Shown here one piece after another: positions 1 to 8,170 of a stretch of 64,000 bases of DNA (positions within the stretch are counted from its first letter, which is position 1; every line of letters begins with the position of its first letter). The notes below the pieces were generated by a model. It saw only the letters and a list, made by a program, of their open reading frames with translations, had not been told where the DNA came from and made no database searches. Source of the stretch: Leptospira limi (GTDB lineage: Bacteria; Spirochaetota; Leptospiria; Leptospirales; Leptospiraceae); contig NZ_JAMQPV010000001.1 of the NCBI RefSeq assembly GCF_026151395.1, forward strand, positions 2,110,501 through 2,174,500, in the 5' to 3' direction. A program made the position numbers and the translations under genes.

Positions 1-2
1 TC

Positions 3-461
3 ATAGCACTTTGTGGGGCACTTCTCACCACTGTGGATGACAAAGTTGACACGGGAAAAAATGGATTCCAGTTTTTAAAATTGGATACTGGTATGGATTC
101 TAATACACGGCCATCACTCTATGGTGCACGCCATCCCCTCATTACTGTTAAAAAAGATGGTGGAACTCCTCAGTCTAACAAAGAGTATGTTGTCGTTGGC
201 CATTGTTGTGAATCTGGAGATGTTTTCACTCAAAAAGAAGGTGGGGAACCGATCACAAGGCTTATGGGTGAGGCAGAAATTGGTGATTATGTAGTGATGG
301 AAGCAACCGGAGCATACTGTTCTAGTATGTCTACGAAGAACTACAATAGTTTTCCTGAGACACAAGAAGTGTTGATCCGAAAAGATGGAACACCAAAACT
401 CATCCGTAAAAAAGAACCTGTGTTGGAAATTTTCCGAAATGAAATATTAGTGGTGGAATGA
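3..461 (+). CDS. lysA: Diaminopimelate decarboxylase, C-terminal part (5' end outside window)
   Basis: This is the C-terminal part of a fold-type III PLP decarboxylase that converts meso-diaminopimelate to lysine in the cytoplasm. The frame is open to the left edge, so the start lies outside. The visible part has the family's GHCCESGDVF segment (canonical G-CESGD, whose Cys-Glu complete the neighbouring subunit's active site) and the ATGAYCSSMSTKNYNS segment (canonical GAY--SM---YN, whose Tyr contacts PLP). Its stop overlaps the ispD start by four bases (ATGA), so the two are probably translationally coupled. A GTG at 33 is in frame but cannot be the start because half the barrel domain would be missing. 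Other decarboxylases of this fold (for example carboxynorspermidine decarboxylase) are less likely given these motifs. Confidence 0.87.
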   Translation: MALCGALLTTVDDKVDTGKNGFQFLKLDTGMDSNTRPSLYGARHPLITVKKDGGTPQSNKEYVVVGHCCESGDVFTQKEGGEPITRLMGEAEIGDYVVMEATGAYCSSMSTKNYNSFPETQEVLIRKDGTPKLIRKKEPVLEIFRNEILVVE

Positions 462-1147
462 ACAACTTATATGCGATCCTGCTTGCCGGTGGAACGGGGA
501 GCAGGATGGGATCTGATGTTCCTAAACAATTTTTAAAACTAAGGGGTGAATCACTCCTTAGGCATTCGGTCAAACGATTCCAACGGTTTGGACTTCTCAA
601 ATCCATTACTATTGTGTCCCACCCCGATTGGGTTTTGGAGACAGAAAAAGAGTTAGAAGATTTACTCGCACCTAACGACCGTATAGTGGAAGGAGGAGAA
701 ACGAGGCACCTTTCTACTTTAAATGGAATTCAATCGATTTCTTATGATGAGAAAGATTTATTCTTTATCCATGATGTTGCTCGTCCCAATTTCAAACAAA
801 ACGAACTTTACCAATTAGTGGAACAAACAAAAATCTTTGGTGGGGCATCCTTAGTATGTCCTGTAACAGAAAGTTTAGTGCGGGTGAAACTCCACCAAAA
901 CTATTCACAGGAACCATTAAAACGGGAAGAAGTCTATGCTGTGAAAACCCCTCAGGCAGTGGCTGGATTTATGCTAAAAGAACTTTTGATGGATTCGCTA
1001 CCTAACAATTCCAAACACCACCCAACAGATTTATGCACTTGGATGGGAGAACGAAGGGTAGGGATAGTTGAAACTGATTTTCACAATACCAAAGTGACAA
1101 GCCCAGGTGATTTGGTCCTTGCTGATTCCCTCTATATAAACGATTAA
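458..1147 (+). CDS. ispD: 2-C-methyl-D-erythritol 4-phosphate cytidylyltransferase
   Basis: IspD transfers CMP from CTP to methylerythritol phosphate, the third step of the non-mevalonate isoprenoid pathway. The 229-residue protein has the usual length. It opens with the nucleotide-binding signature LAGGTGSRMGSDVPKQF (about residues 8-24) in which the Arg and Lys bind the triphosphate, and carries HDVARP (about 106-111) and the ETRHLST segment typical of the family. It starts with ATG inside the lysA stop (ATGA overlap) with no other strong ribosome site, suggesting coupling. Downstream it converges on the PilZ gene with only a few bases between the stops. Confidence 0.92.
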   Translation: MNNLYAILLAGGTGSRMGSDVPKQFLKLRGESLLRHSVKRFQRFGLLKSITIVSHPDWVLETEKELEDLLAPNDRIVEGGETRHLSTLNGIQSISYDEKDLFFIHDVARPNFKQNELYQLVEQTKIFGGASLVCPVTESLVRVKLHQNYSQEPLKREEVYAVKTPQAVAGFMLKELLMDSLPNNSKHHPTDLCTWMGERRVGIVETDFHNTKVTSPGDLVLADSLYIND

Positions 1148-1150
1148 CAA

Positions 1151-2245
1151 TTACCTACCGTGGAATAATTTAAACCTTTGTTTCCAAATCCAAACACGGA
1201 ATAGGTTTTTATTTTCGATGGAATCAATCTGGATCCCAAAACCCTTTGGTTTTCCATATTTCCCTTGGGGATTAGACCACCTAACTACACCACCGACGGC
1301 AATTTCACCAGAACGGGTCTGGATTTTAACACGACAATATTCGGAGGCAGATAACACAACTTCCGATTCGATGTACAATCCTTCTAACGAAACATTGAGT
1401 AGGGTTCCATTATAAGTTTTATCTTCAGATTGGAAAAATTGCACTGGGTTAGAAACAGGGTAACGAGGAGCAAAAACACGATGTAAAAACGAATCGTAAA
1501 TTTGTTTTTCTTCTTTTTGTGCGATGAGAAATTGTAATTGGACACCCGCAATTTCTGTTCCATCCGATTCTTTATCGATGCGAACCACTTTTCCTTGTAC
1601 TGAAATCGAAGCTGGTTCTCTATTTTCCTTTTCTAATTTTAAAAGTAGGTTAATCGGATCCCCTGGGTTTAAAAAATGATGTTTGGTTAACGGAAGTAAG
1701 ACGCCATTTTTGGAGATATTGATGGTAAGCCCATCTCCTTCTCTTTCTCCGTCTGCATTTGTCCAATGGAAAGGAATAGGATGAGTTTCGCGGTATTTGA
1801 TCCGCCATCCTCTTCTTGTGGTACTTAAATAAGGAGCTGCAATTTCCCTTCTTAAAAAATAGAAGGCAATTGCTAGGAGAACCGTTGTAATTCCCATATT
1901 CCAAACAATGTCGTCAGTTTTGATACGAATGCCTGCGAGGAAGAATTTTTTCCCGAGGGAAACGGATAGAACCATCCAAAAATTATAGGTGAGGATGAGG
2001 AAGGTGAAACAAAGGAAAAGGTAATATCCAAACTTCTTTTTGGTGATGAGGCCATAAGCGATGATGGCACTTAAAAACGAAAAAACATACTGCCATGGTT
2101 GGATTCGAGTGAGGATCATACCCACATGATCGAAGTCCAAATCATAAAGGGACGCAATGGCAAAAAATATAACAAATGGTACGGCAAAAAAACCAAGAGT
2201 TACAAGTAAAACTGGAATAGGGTAATTGAAGAACCGAAATGTCAC
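1151..2245 (-). CDS. Membrane protein with two PilZ domains
   Basis: The 364-residue protein has four predicted transmembrane helices (about 10-32, 52-68, 73-95 and 112-131) followed by two cytosolic PilZ-type beta barrels (about 144-250 and 260-350). The first barrel carries both c-di-GMP signatures, RRGWR (144-148) and NISKNG (176-181), so it probably binds c-di-GMP. The second has NVSLEG (284-289) but lacks the RxxxR arm, so it is likely a non-binding or partner-binding barrel. PilZ proteins act as c-di-GMP receptors controlling motility, envelope or signalling output; the actual output here is unknown. It lies downstream of the two cyclic-nucleotide-binding genes on the same strand, separated by a hairpin. 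Confidence 0.82.
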   Translation of the reverse strand: MTFRFFNYPIPVLLVTLGFFAVPFVIFFAIASLYDLDFDHVGMILTRIQPWQYVFSFLSAIIAYGLITKKKFGYYLFLCFTFLILTYNFWMVLSVSLGKKFFLAGIRIKTDDIVWNMGITTVLLAIAFYFLRREIAAPYLSTTRRGWRIKYRETHPIPFHWTNADGEREGDGLTINISKNGVLLPLTKHHFLNPGDPINLLLKLEKENREPASISVQGKVVRIDKESDGTEIAGVQLQFLIAQKEEKQIYDSFLHRVFAPRYPVSNPVQFFQSEDKTYNGTLLNVSLEGLYIESEVVLSASEYCRVKIQTRSGEIAVGGVVRWSNPQGKYGKPKGFGIQIDSIENKNLFRVWIWKQRFKLFHGR

Positions 2246-2304
2246 CCGAAAATGAAACTGCTTTTTTATCGTTTAGTCAACTTATTTTTGAAGTTGGGAT
2301 TTTG

Positions 2305-2339
2305 AAACAGGAGAACTTAAGTCTTTAGTTCTCCTGTTT
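2305..2339 (-). terminator. 13-bp hairpin at the end of the cNMP-binding pair
   Basis: A perfect 13-bp inverted repeat (2305-2317 with 2327-2339, loop of 9) covers the last codons and stop of the upstream cyclic-nucleotide-binding gene. On the minus strand the stem is followed by only a short T stretch, so termination efficiency is uncertain; it could also protect the mRNA 3' end. Confidence 0.55.
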
Positions 2340-2847
2340 CTCCTTCAACCGGTTCAGAATCCTGTGTGTTGTCCTCAGTCATTGTGACAGTTTCTGTGTT
2401 CGTTGTTTCGTTCTCTTTTTGGTGGATTCCATTGATTAGTATATGCAATTCTTTTTGTTTTTCAGAGATCGAATCTTCTACGGCAGTTAGTCGATTGATA
2501 ATACTGTGAAGGATCACTGATAAAAACCCAGGGCTTTCTTTTCCCATTCCCATAAAAATATCTTTGGTAATGATTCCAACTTTTGTATCCTCTGCTGCTG
2601 CTACAATGGATGCTGCTCTTGGAGAAGGGAATACGAGTGCCATCTCACCAAAAAATTCGCCAGGTTTGATATCTCTTACATATTGTTCTTCGCCAGTCGT
2701 TTTCCGTTTGTACACCTGTAACAAACCAGAAAAAACAAAATACATTTTACCGTTACATTCTTCCCCTTCAGAAAATACTTTTGTTCCTTGGGCAAAATGG
2801 TCAATGCGCACTTCAGTGATGTATTTACGGAGGTGTTCTACATTCAT
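2317..2847 (-). CDS. Cyclic nucleotide-binding domain protein
   Basis: A 176-residue protein made mostly of one CRP-type cyclic-nucleotide-binding barrel (about residues 15-130). The phosphate-binding cassette is visible as GEFFGEMALVFPSPRAAS, with the conserved Gly-Glu and the Pro-Arg-Ala that hold the cyclic phosphate. No helix-turn-helix or enzymatic domain follows; the tail (about 130-176) is a short helix and an acidic, Thr-rich stretch. It is therefore a stand-alone sensor module that probably acts through a partner. The ATG overlaps the upstream gene's stop by four bases, so it is co-translated with its paralogue. Confidence 0.85.
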   Translation of the reverse strand: MNVEHLRKYITEVRIDHFAQGTKVFSEGEECNGKMYFVFSGLLQVYKRKTTGEEQYVRDIKPGEFFGEMALVFPSPRAASIVAAAEDTKVGIITKDIFMGMGKESPGFLSVILHSIINRLTAVEDSISEKQKELHILINGIHQKENETTNTETVTMTEDNTQDSEPVEGETGELKT

Positions 2848-3266
2848 TTGGTTTCCTCCTTTTGGATTTCTTCGATCATTTTGTCGAGTTCAGCGAGTCT
2901 CGCTTCTGCTCGGTGGAGTTTTTCGACTGTACTTTTGGTAAGTTGGAATAAAAAATGAGTATTGATACGAGCCAGTTTTTCGAATTGGTCATCACGCAAA
3001 ATGCCAACCCTTGCATTAGCAGATACCACACTAATTGTCATGGCCCTTGGCCTTCTTGTGATGAGAGAAAGTTCGCCAAAAAATTCACCAGGACCAAGCC
3101 CTTTGATCACTTCTTGTGAACCATCTGGCATCCGTTTGGTGACAGCGAACATACCACTCATGATGCAGTACATACTTCCGTCATGAGCATCCCCTTCCCG
3201 AAAGATCACATCTCCTCTCAGATACACTTGTGTGGAGATGTTTTGCATAAATTCAAGTATGTTCAT
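2844..3266 (-). CDS. Cyclic nucleotide-binding domain protein
   Basis: A paralogue of the next gene: one cyclic-nucleotide-binding barrel with the cassette GEFFGELSLITRRPRAMT, then a C-terminal helix (about 108-140) with coiled-coil character. No output domain is present. The ORF is open to 3329, but I prefer the ATG at 3264-3266 because an AGGAT ribosome site precedes it and the barrel begins immediately after; the extra upstream residues look non-native. The pair may act as a dimer or as subunits of a larger regulatory complex; this is inference. The gene lies upstream of and partly overlaps its partner (ATGA). Confidence 0.83.
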   Translation of the reverse strand: MNILEFMQNISTQVYLRGDVIFREGDAHDGSMYCIMSGMFAVTKRMPDGSQEVIKGLGPGEFFGELSLITRRPRAMTISVVSANARVGILRDDQFEKLARINTHFLFQLTKSTVEKLHRAEARLAELDKMIEEIQKEETK

Positions 3267-3384
3267 CGGACTTATCCTATAGGTATCTGACAGTACTATA
3301 AAATTCCAAAACAAAGGCAAGTGAATCACAAAAACTCACTAGACAGAATTCCCTAGTACAAAAACCTGCTTATACAACCACAAT

Positions 3385-3466
3385 GCGGGCGTGGCGAAAT
3401 TGGCAGACGCACCAGATTTAGGTTCTGGCGCCGTGAGGCGTGGGGGTTCAAGTCCCTCCGCCCGCA
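3385..3466 (+). tRNA. tRNA-Leu (anticodon UAG)
   Basis: The cloverleaf is complete: acceptor GCGGGCG (3385-3391) pairs with CGCCCGC (3459-3465) plus discriminator A; the anticodon stem CCAGA/TCTGG encloses the loop TTTAGGT with anticodon TAG; there is a long class II variable arm and a normal T arm with TTCAAGT. The 3' CCA is not encoded. A TATACA box at 3371-3376, eight bases upstream, could be its -10 element, but the -35 match is poor. Confidence 0.96.
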
Positions 3467-3987
3467 AAACAAAGATTTCTGATTCATCCCAAACATTCAA
3501 ACTGATCAACAACCCCAGAGGGGCTTGAACAGTAACGCGACCAGAAACTGTGACGACCCATAGGGAGTCATAGTTTCTGTAAGTGTGCCAGGAAGGCAAA
3601 CGTCGAGCGGAGCCGTGCCTCGAATCGTAACAAACACACGAAGTGTTTGCAGCGAAAGAGGCAAGTCCAGAAGCAGAATCGTTTCTGAACAATACTGCAA
3701 TTATAAGCCAACAAACGAATTTTCTTTAAACACAATAACCTAAAATACAATCACCAACTTCTAAAGATAGAAGTTCCTGAAAAGAATTCATTCTCCATTC
3801 TCATTAAAAACTAATCTTTGTTAGAAATCGTGTTCCTAGCCTAAAATCCGAAGCCCAATCATTCGCAGCTTTTCCAAGAGCCAAACCGTTGAATCAATTG
3901 AATTTTTTTTGTATTCACTGATTTGTTAGGTGAAAAATTTTACCCATTCGTGAATTCTGTGGCAGCTAAGGAAGGATGATTTCATTT
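3467..3987. other. Gene-free stretch with clustered hairpins
   Basis: No convincing protein gene lies here. Between about 3510 and 3665 there are several strong inverted repeats: CCCC/GGGG with a 3-nt loop (3513-3523), a 13-bp stem with one G-U pair (3542-3554 with 3567-3579) capped by a CCC/GGG helix, a perfect CAAACAC/GTGTTTG hairpin (3631-3649), and an outer TGCCTC/GAGGCA helix (3616-3621 with 3658-3663) that encloses it. This part is less A+T-rich than its surroundings. It could be a non-coding RNA, a processing or termination region for tRNA-Leu, or a relic. From about 3700 to 3987 the DNA is A+T-rich with nothing I recognise. Confidence 0.5.
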
Positions 3988-4194
3988 ATGCGTTTGATGG
4001 TTTGGTTATTTATATTCTGTTTATTTTGTTTTACAAACTGTGAGTACAATACTGAAAAGGAAACTGGCTCATCGAGCAAAGCTTGTTCGGATGCATGGAA
4101 ATTATTCCAGGTTTGTAGGATCATCAATCCGAATGATCTTAGAGCTTGTGATTCTCAATGGAATGGAATTGTTATTTCCTGCGGAATGATATAG
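3988..4194 (+). CDS. Tiny putative lipoprotein with CX9C and CX10C cysteine pairs
   Basis: A 68-residue protein with a basic start, a hydrophobic signal and a lipobox-like FTNC (Cys18). The mature part is about 50 residues with four further cysteines at 33, 43, 54 and 65, arranged CX9C-X10-CX10C. That spacing suits two antiparallel helices stapled by two disulfides, as in CHCH-type proteins, in an oxidising periplasmic or surface location. I do not recognise a family. An in-frame ATG at 3976 abuts the GAAGGA ribosome site and is less likely than 3988. The following exported-protein gene starts 10 bases after the stop. Confidence 0.6.
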   Translation: MRLMVWLFIFCLFCFTNCEYNTEKETGSSSKACSDAWKLFQVCRIINPNDLRACDSQWNGIVISCGMI

Positions 4195-4204
4195 CCGAAA
4201 ATTT

Positions 4205-5092
4205 ATGCGTTCATGGTTGTCGGAAATAAAGAATGGTATACGAGCGAAAATGCTTCCAAAACAATTTTTGGCCCTTTTTCTTCTCGTTTTCATAAATGTA
4301 GGAATATACTCTCAAAATAAAATTAGAGAAAAATCTTATTTTGAAGGGGCCTATTCGGAAGTTGTTGCATACCCACAATTTAGTCCTTACAAAATTAGTA
4401 ACAATTACACAAATACAGAAAATAATATCAACAATCAATCCAATGTAATCGGTAACCTAACAAATCATTACGGAACTCATGAACAAAAGGTGGCAAGTTG
4501 GATTGCATTTGAAAATGCACCTAAACCCAAACTAGATGGACAAAATGTTTCTCTATTCTATGAATCTGTATTCAAATCGGGGATTGGTCTCGGTATCAGC
4601 GTCAATAGTTCTAATTTTCAAGCCAAAGACATTCGACAAGACAAATCGAATGCCATCTTTAATTTAGGATTACTGACACGAGAACTTCCCAATTTTCCAA
4701 GTTATGATATGAATCATTTGATTGCTTATGAAATTCTATTACCATACCAAACCTATAATGATAATAGTTTTTTACATATGCGTTATCTTTCTTTTCAGTT
4801 GGGATACCACTTCTTAGAAAATTCCACCTTTGATCCTTATGTCCGTGTTGGAATGGGATTTGGTAGGGAACGATTTACTGATTCTTATTTGGTCCAATCA
4901 AATTTAACCCTAGGTTCACGTATATTGTTACATGATCAATTTCATTTCATGGTAGAGATCATCGGTAATCAATATGATTCACATAAAAAAACGCCAAGTC
5001 CAACTGCAGAGAATCTTTTTAGAGAAAAATTTGAACACATTTGGTCTTTAAGGGAATATTCGGCAAAGTTTGGTGTCGGTATTTCTTATTAA
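4205..5092 (+). CDS. Exported protein, probable outer-membrane beta-barrel
   Basis: A protein of up to 295 residues with a signal peptide centred on KQFLALFLLVFINVGIYSQ. The mature part has alternating hydrophobic/polar strands, rich in aromatic residues, such as YLSFQLGYHF, PYVRVGMGFG and LTLGSRILL, and ends FGVGISY, a terminal strand with a C-terminal aromatic typical of outer-membrane barrels. No known family is recognised. The ATG at 4250 gives a normal signal peptide; the ATG at 4205 adds 15 residues, and neither has a strong ribosome site. It probably shares a transcript with the mini-lipoprotein just upstream. Confidence 0.6.
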   Translation: MRSWLSEIKNGIRAKMLPKQFLALFLLVFINVGIYSQNKIREKSYFEGAYSEVVAYPQFSPYKISNNYTNTENNINNQSNVIGNLTNHYGTHEQKVASWIAFENAPKPKLDGQNVSLFYESVFKSGIGLGISVNSSNFQAKDIRQDKSNAIFNLGLLTRELPNFPSYDMNHLIAYEILLPYQTYNDNSFLHMRYLSFQLGYHFLENSTFDPYVRVGMGFGRERFTDSYLVQSNLTLGSRILLHDQFHFMVEIIGNQYDSHKKTPSPTAENLFREKFEHIWSLREYSAKFGVGISY

Positions 5093-5185
5093 CTTTCGAG
5101 ATACAATTTTTTGAAAAACGTTCCTAAAAATATCTTTCCTATTTCGTAATCTACTTTTTGTTATAGGTAAGTTGGCTTTTTTATA

Positions 5186-5638
5186 ATGACTAAGAGATTT
5201 TTATTTCTATCGATTCTTTTCCTTACTGGATTGTGTTTTCAGCTTCATTCAGCTCGTCTTTTTTCCATTCCAAATGCGAACCAAACGAATTTAGAATGTC
5301 GCCTGAAAACTGGTTATTACTTGGAAACAATCCCTTTGGAGAATGGAGAGTTAAATATCCATGTCGAAATCACAAATGAATTTGCAACATTCCATCGCAT
5401 CATCGATAAATTCTATGTGAAAAATAAAATCAACTGGTTGAAAGATTGTGAATTTGAACTCGTCACGTTAGAAATTACAGATCCTATTTTATTGGATTCA
5501 GATTTTATTGGAAACAAAACGTACTATAAAGTGAAACAAATCAATGAAAACAAATACCAATATGTGGAAGTGAATAAACAGAATGTTTTATCTTTGGATT
5601 ACCAAGGTATTTATTTCCCTCATGCAGTCGTGGAGTGA
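5186..5638 (+). CDS. Exported hypothetical protein
   Basis: A 150-residue protein with a clear signal peptide (KRFLFLSILFLTGLCF, cleavage probably after HSA) and a mature domain of about 125 residues with two cysteines (C-L-K and D-C-E) that could form a disulfide. The rest reads as alternating beta strands. I recognise no family. It lies downstream of the barrel-like gene on the same strand with a gap of about 90 bases, so co-transcription is possible. Confidence 0.55.
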   Translation: MTKRFLFLSILFLTGLCFQLHSARLFSIPNANQTNLECRLKTGYYLETIPLENGELNIHVEITNEFATFHRIIDKFYVKNKINWLKDCEFELVTLEITDPILLDSDFIGNKTYYKVKQINENKYQYVEVNKQNVLSLDYQGIYFPHAVVE

Positions 5639-5794
5639 TATTAAAGTGTGGGGAGAAAAATCTTTTCCTTTGGATGTGTTTTGAACTCCCAAGATTCATT
5701 GGTTGTGCTCGCTTCGGTTGGAACTTAACTTAATCCATCCCGTAATGAATTTTGTTTCCTTCTCTATAGGCAACGAAAACTTTTTCCTTCCTTT

Positions 5795-7615
5795 TCACCT
5801 TGCAATGGCACTACCGAAAAAAGTACCTGCAGGTGGGATTAGTGTTTGGCTTGTCACTCCGCCGGAATTTAGGTTTTGGTTTGTTGGAACTCTACCTCTA
5901 ATACTATGGAAGGTATACACTCGATTGGTTGTTGTTGGTTCGGAAATCACAATATCCTTCAGTCCATCTGCGTTGGTGTCTAGGAACGCTAATCCCATAG
6001 AAAAATTACTTAGAGTCGTATTACCAGAAAAGAGACTATCGGCAGACCCACCGGCACTTAAATCCATATTTCTAAATCCATTGGTTAGATCATTTAACAC
6101 TAAATAAACGTCTCCGATCCCAGAACTAGCACCAGTAGCACCAATGAGTAAATCGGGGAGTCCATCACCATTCGTATCTCCTGATGCCAAGGTTCCACCA
6201 AAATTACAACCCCCAGAACAGCTGATTACAGGTGGGCCAAGTAAAGTAGACTTCGGAACCATTTCGTATGGATTTAAAGCATCACAGGTTGAATGGTATA
6301 CATGTACAATTCCCTGGTTGGAATTAAAAGAATAAGCACCAACTGCAAGATCGATACATCGGTCGGAATTAAAATAATCGAGAACAAATGTAGAACCAAA
6401 TCGACATCCACCTCCTGCTGAACATGCAATGGAAGTAGTTGTCGGAGGGTAAAGAAATTGTTGTGGTTGGTTCGTGTAAGATCCTTGTTGGGATACAAAA
6501 ACAAATAACCTGCCAGTGGAGGAAGCATATTGGTGTTCTCCCACAATTAAGTCATTAAAACCATCCCCATTTACATCTCCTAATGCAGCATAATTTCCAA
6601 AATTATCTCCCGGTTGCGATGATTGGTAGGAAAAGATATTGGAATTCGTGTTTTGTGATACAAATCCATTTGAACCTTGGCTTTTCAAAATAAATAGATT
6701 ATCGCTCCATGATGATGCAAAAATTCCATCATCGAATCCATCAAGATTTACATCCATACAAGCTATATTCGTACCAAATCTCCCGGTACCGACAATTCCA
6801 TCTAAAATCGCATCAGCAGATCCCCCTGCATTTAGATCAAGAGTGGGAATTCCTTGTTGGCCTTTACTCAAAAATTCATATACTCTACCTGCAGTACCAT
6901 TATATGCTTGTGCACCAACTAACACATCCGCGTATCCATCTCCATTAAAGTCACCAGATCCAATATTACTTCCGAAATAGGTACCACTTGCTTGGCCGTC
7001 AGTTATGGAGGTAACTTGTGAAGTTAATAGTTGTTTGGTTGTTGGATTTGTTCGGTAAATAAATGCATACCCTTGTGATCCTGAGCCAGGGCCAGCCGAC
7101 ACAATCAAATCAGGATACCCATCTCCGTTGGTGTCTTTATTTGTACCTTTTCGTACAAGGATAACATTCGGTTTTTCTAATGGGATTTGTACATAAATGG
7201 TGTGCAAACTTCCGTAGGTCCAAAAGCTATTTGTCACCGCTTTTGCTGGTAAAGGAAAACTCCAACTTCCATTGACAACGGGGACTCTTGTCGGTGAAGC
7301 ATCATCATACCCCACATTCACAAAACTGACATCAGATGGAGCAGTTCCCACGACGAAACCAGTCTCTACGATGGAGTTATTTGTCAGATTGGAAATGGTG
7401 GCTCTAGATTCTTGTAATAGATATAAATAAATACCAGGTGAATATTTTTTGAGTAAGTCTTTATTTGGACAAAGGAAATTGTCCAATTTCATCAGGCATT
7501 CAAGAGGAGGGTGGGTTAGAGGATTTGTCCAACAATTGGATAAAAATAAAAAAAGTCCAGTGGCAACAATACTACGCTTAATTATGATTAAAAAAAGACG
7601 ATTTGCCATTATCAT
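5795..7615 (-). CDS. FG-GAP/VCBS repeat lipoprotein, seven-bladed beta-propeller
   Basis: A 606-residue exported protein with a lipobox-like LFLSNC (about residue 28). After about 120 residues it shows seven FG-GAP-type calcium loops of the form DxNxDGxxD: DTNGDGYPD, DFNGDGYAD, DVNLDGFDD, DVNGDGFND, the degenerate YFNSDRCID, DTNGDGLPD and DTNADGLKD, each followed by a hydrophobic strand. Seven copies match one complete integrin-alpha-type propeller. Such proteins are usually surface or periplasmic and bind calcium and protein or sugar partners; the ligand is unknown. Blade 5 has lost the usual first Asp and carries a Cys. It stands alone, with opposite-strand neighbours on both sides. Confidence 0.82.
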   Translation of the reverse strand: MIMANRLFLIIIKRSIVATGLFLFLSNCWTNPLTHPPLECLMKLDNFLCPNKDLLKKYSPGIYLYLLQESRATISNLTNNSIVETGFVVGTAPSDVSFVNVGYDDASPTRVPVVNGSWSFPLPAKAVTNSFWTYGSLHTIYVQIPLEKPNVILVRKGTNKDTNGDGYPDLIVSAGPGSGSQGYAFIYRTNPTTKQLLTSQVTSITDGQASGTYFGSNIGSGDFNGDGYADVLVGAQAYNGTAGRVYEFLSKGQQGIPTLDLNAGGSADAILDGIVGTGRFGTNIACMDVNLDGFDDGIFASSWSDNLFILKSQGSNGFVSQNTNSNIFSYQSSQPGDNFGNYAALGDVNGDGFNDLIVGEHQYASSTGRLFVFVSQQGSYTNQPQQFLYPPTTTSIACSAGGGCRFGSTFVLDYFNSDRCIDLAVGAYSFNSNQGIVHVYHSTCDALNPYEMVPKSTLLGPPVISCSGGCNFGGTLASGDTNGDGLPDLLIGATGASSGIGDVYLVLNDLTNGFRNMDLSAGGSADSLFSGNTTLSNFSMGLAFLDTNADGLKDIVISEPTTTNRVYTFHSIRGRVPTNQNLNSGGVTSQTLIPPAGTFFGSAIAR

Positions 7616-7753
7616 TTACAACTAACAATGAGTTGATGTTTTGATTTTGAATGAGGAATGGCAATCAATAATTAGTATTGGACCTAAGATAATTCGAGTT
7701 TTTTAGTAAAAAATATCTTTCCTTTTCCTTTTACTTCAGCAACCATACTCCGC

Positions 7754-8155
7754 ATGAGTTTTTTTGAAAGTTTAAAAGCCGTCGCAGCTCAGGCAGTAGA
7801 GCTAGTCCAAAACAATCCCCAAGTTGTCTCTGGGATCCAGAAGATCATCGAAGAAAACGGTGGCGTATCGGGAATTGTACAAAAATTCAAGGAAAAAGGT
7901 TTTGCAGACGCTGCCGCTTCTTGGGTTGGAACGGGTGAAAATGTAAGCATCGGTGCCGATGATGTTTTAAAAGTCTTAGGAAATGACTCAGTAAAGGAAC
8001 TTGCTAAAAAAGTGGGCCTTGATACTGATGCTACTGCAGGACTTGTAGGAAATTTATTGCCTATTGTCATCGATAAATTATCCCCTGATGGCAATGAACC
8101 ATCTGGAGACATCACTTCCCAACTTTCAAATTTGGCATCCTTATTCACCAAATAG
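7754..8155 (+). CDS. YidB-like (DUF937) protein
   Basis: A 133-residue soluble protein with the pattern of the YidB/DUF937 family: GGVSGIVQKFKEKGFADAAASWVGTG, then a helical part with DDVLKVLG, ELAKKVGLD and LLPIVIDKLSPDG. The function of this family is unknown. No signal peptide or membrane segment is present. The start at 7754 lacks an obvious ribosome site; the upstream DNA is pyrimidine-rich. It converges on the DUF2452 gene. Confidence 0.78.
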   Translation: MSFFESLKAVAAQAVELVQNNPQVVSGIQKIIEENGGVSGIVQKFKEKGFADAAASWVGTGENVSIGADDVLKVLGNDSVKELAKKVGLDTDATAGLVGNLLPIVIDKLSPDGNEPSGDITSQLSNLASLFTK

Positions 8156-8170
8156 AACAATCCAATTGAT

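Noticed and set aside
33..461. GTG at 33 as a true start of a separate small gene
   Set aside because: The frame is open to the left edge and the sequence is the C-terminal part of LysA, so it is an internal codon.
3339..3750. Minus-strand open frames over tRNA-Leu and the hairpin region
   Set aside because: They overlap the tRNA, have no ribosome site and read as low-quality sequence created by the inverted repeats.
5703..6980. Plus-strand frames of 79-134 codons opposite the FG-GAP gene
   Set aside because: They are antisense shadows of the repeated calcium-loop codons and have no domain or signal of their own.
5795..7615. DNA repeat or CRISPR-like array in the FG-GAP gene
   Set aside because: The periodicity is at protein level only; copies are diverged in DNA and spacing.
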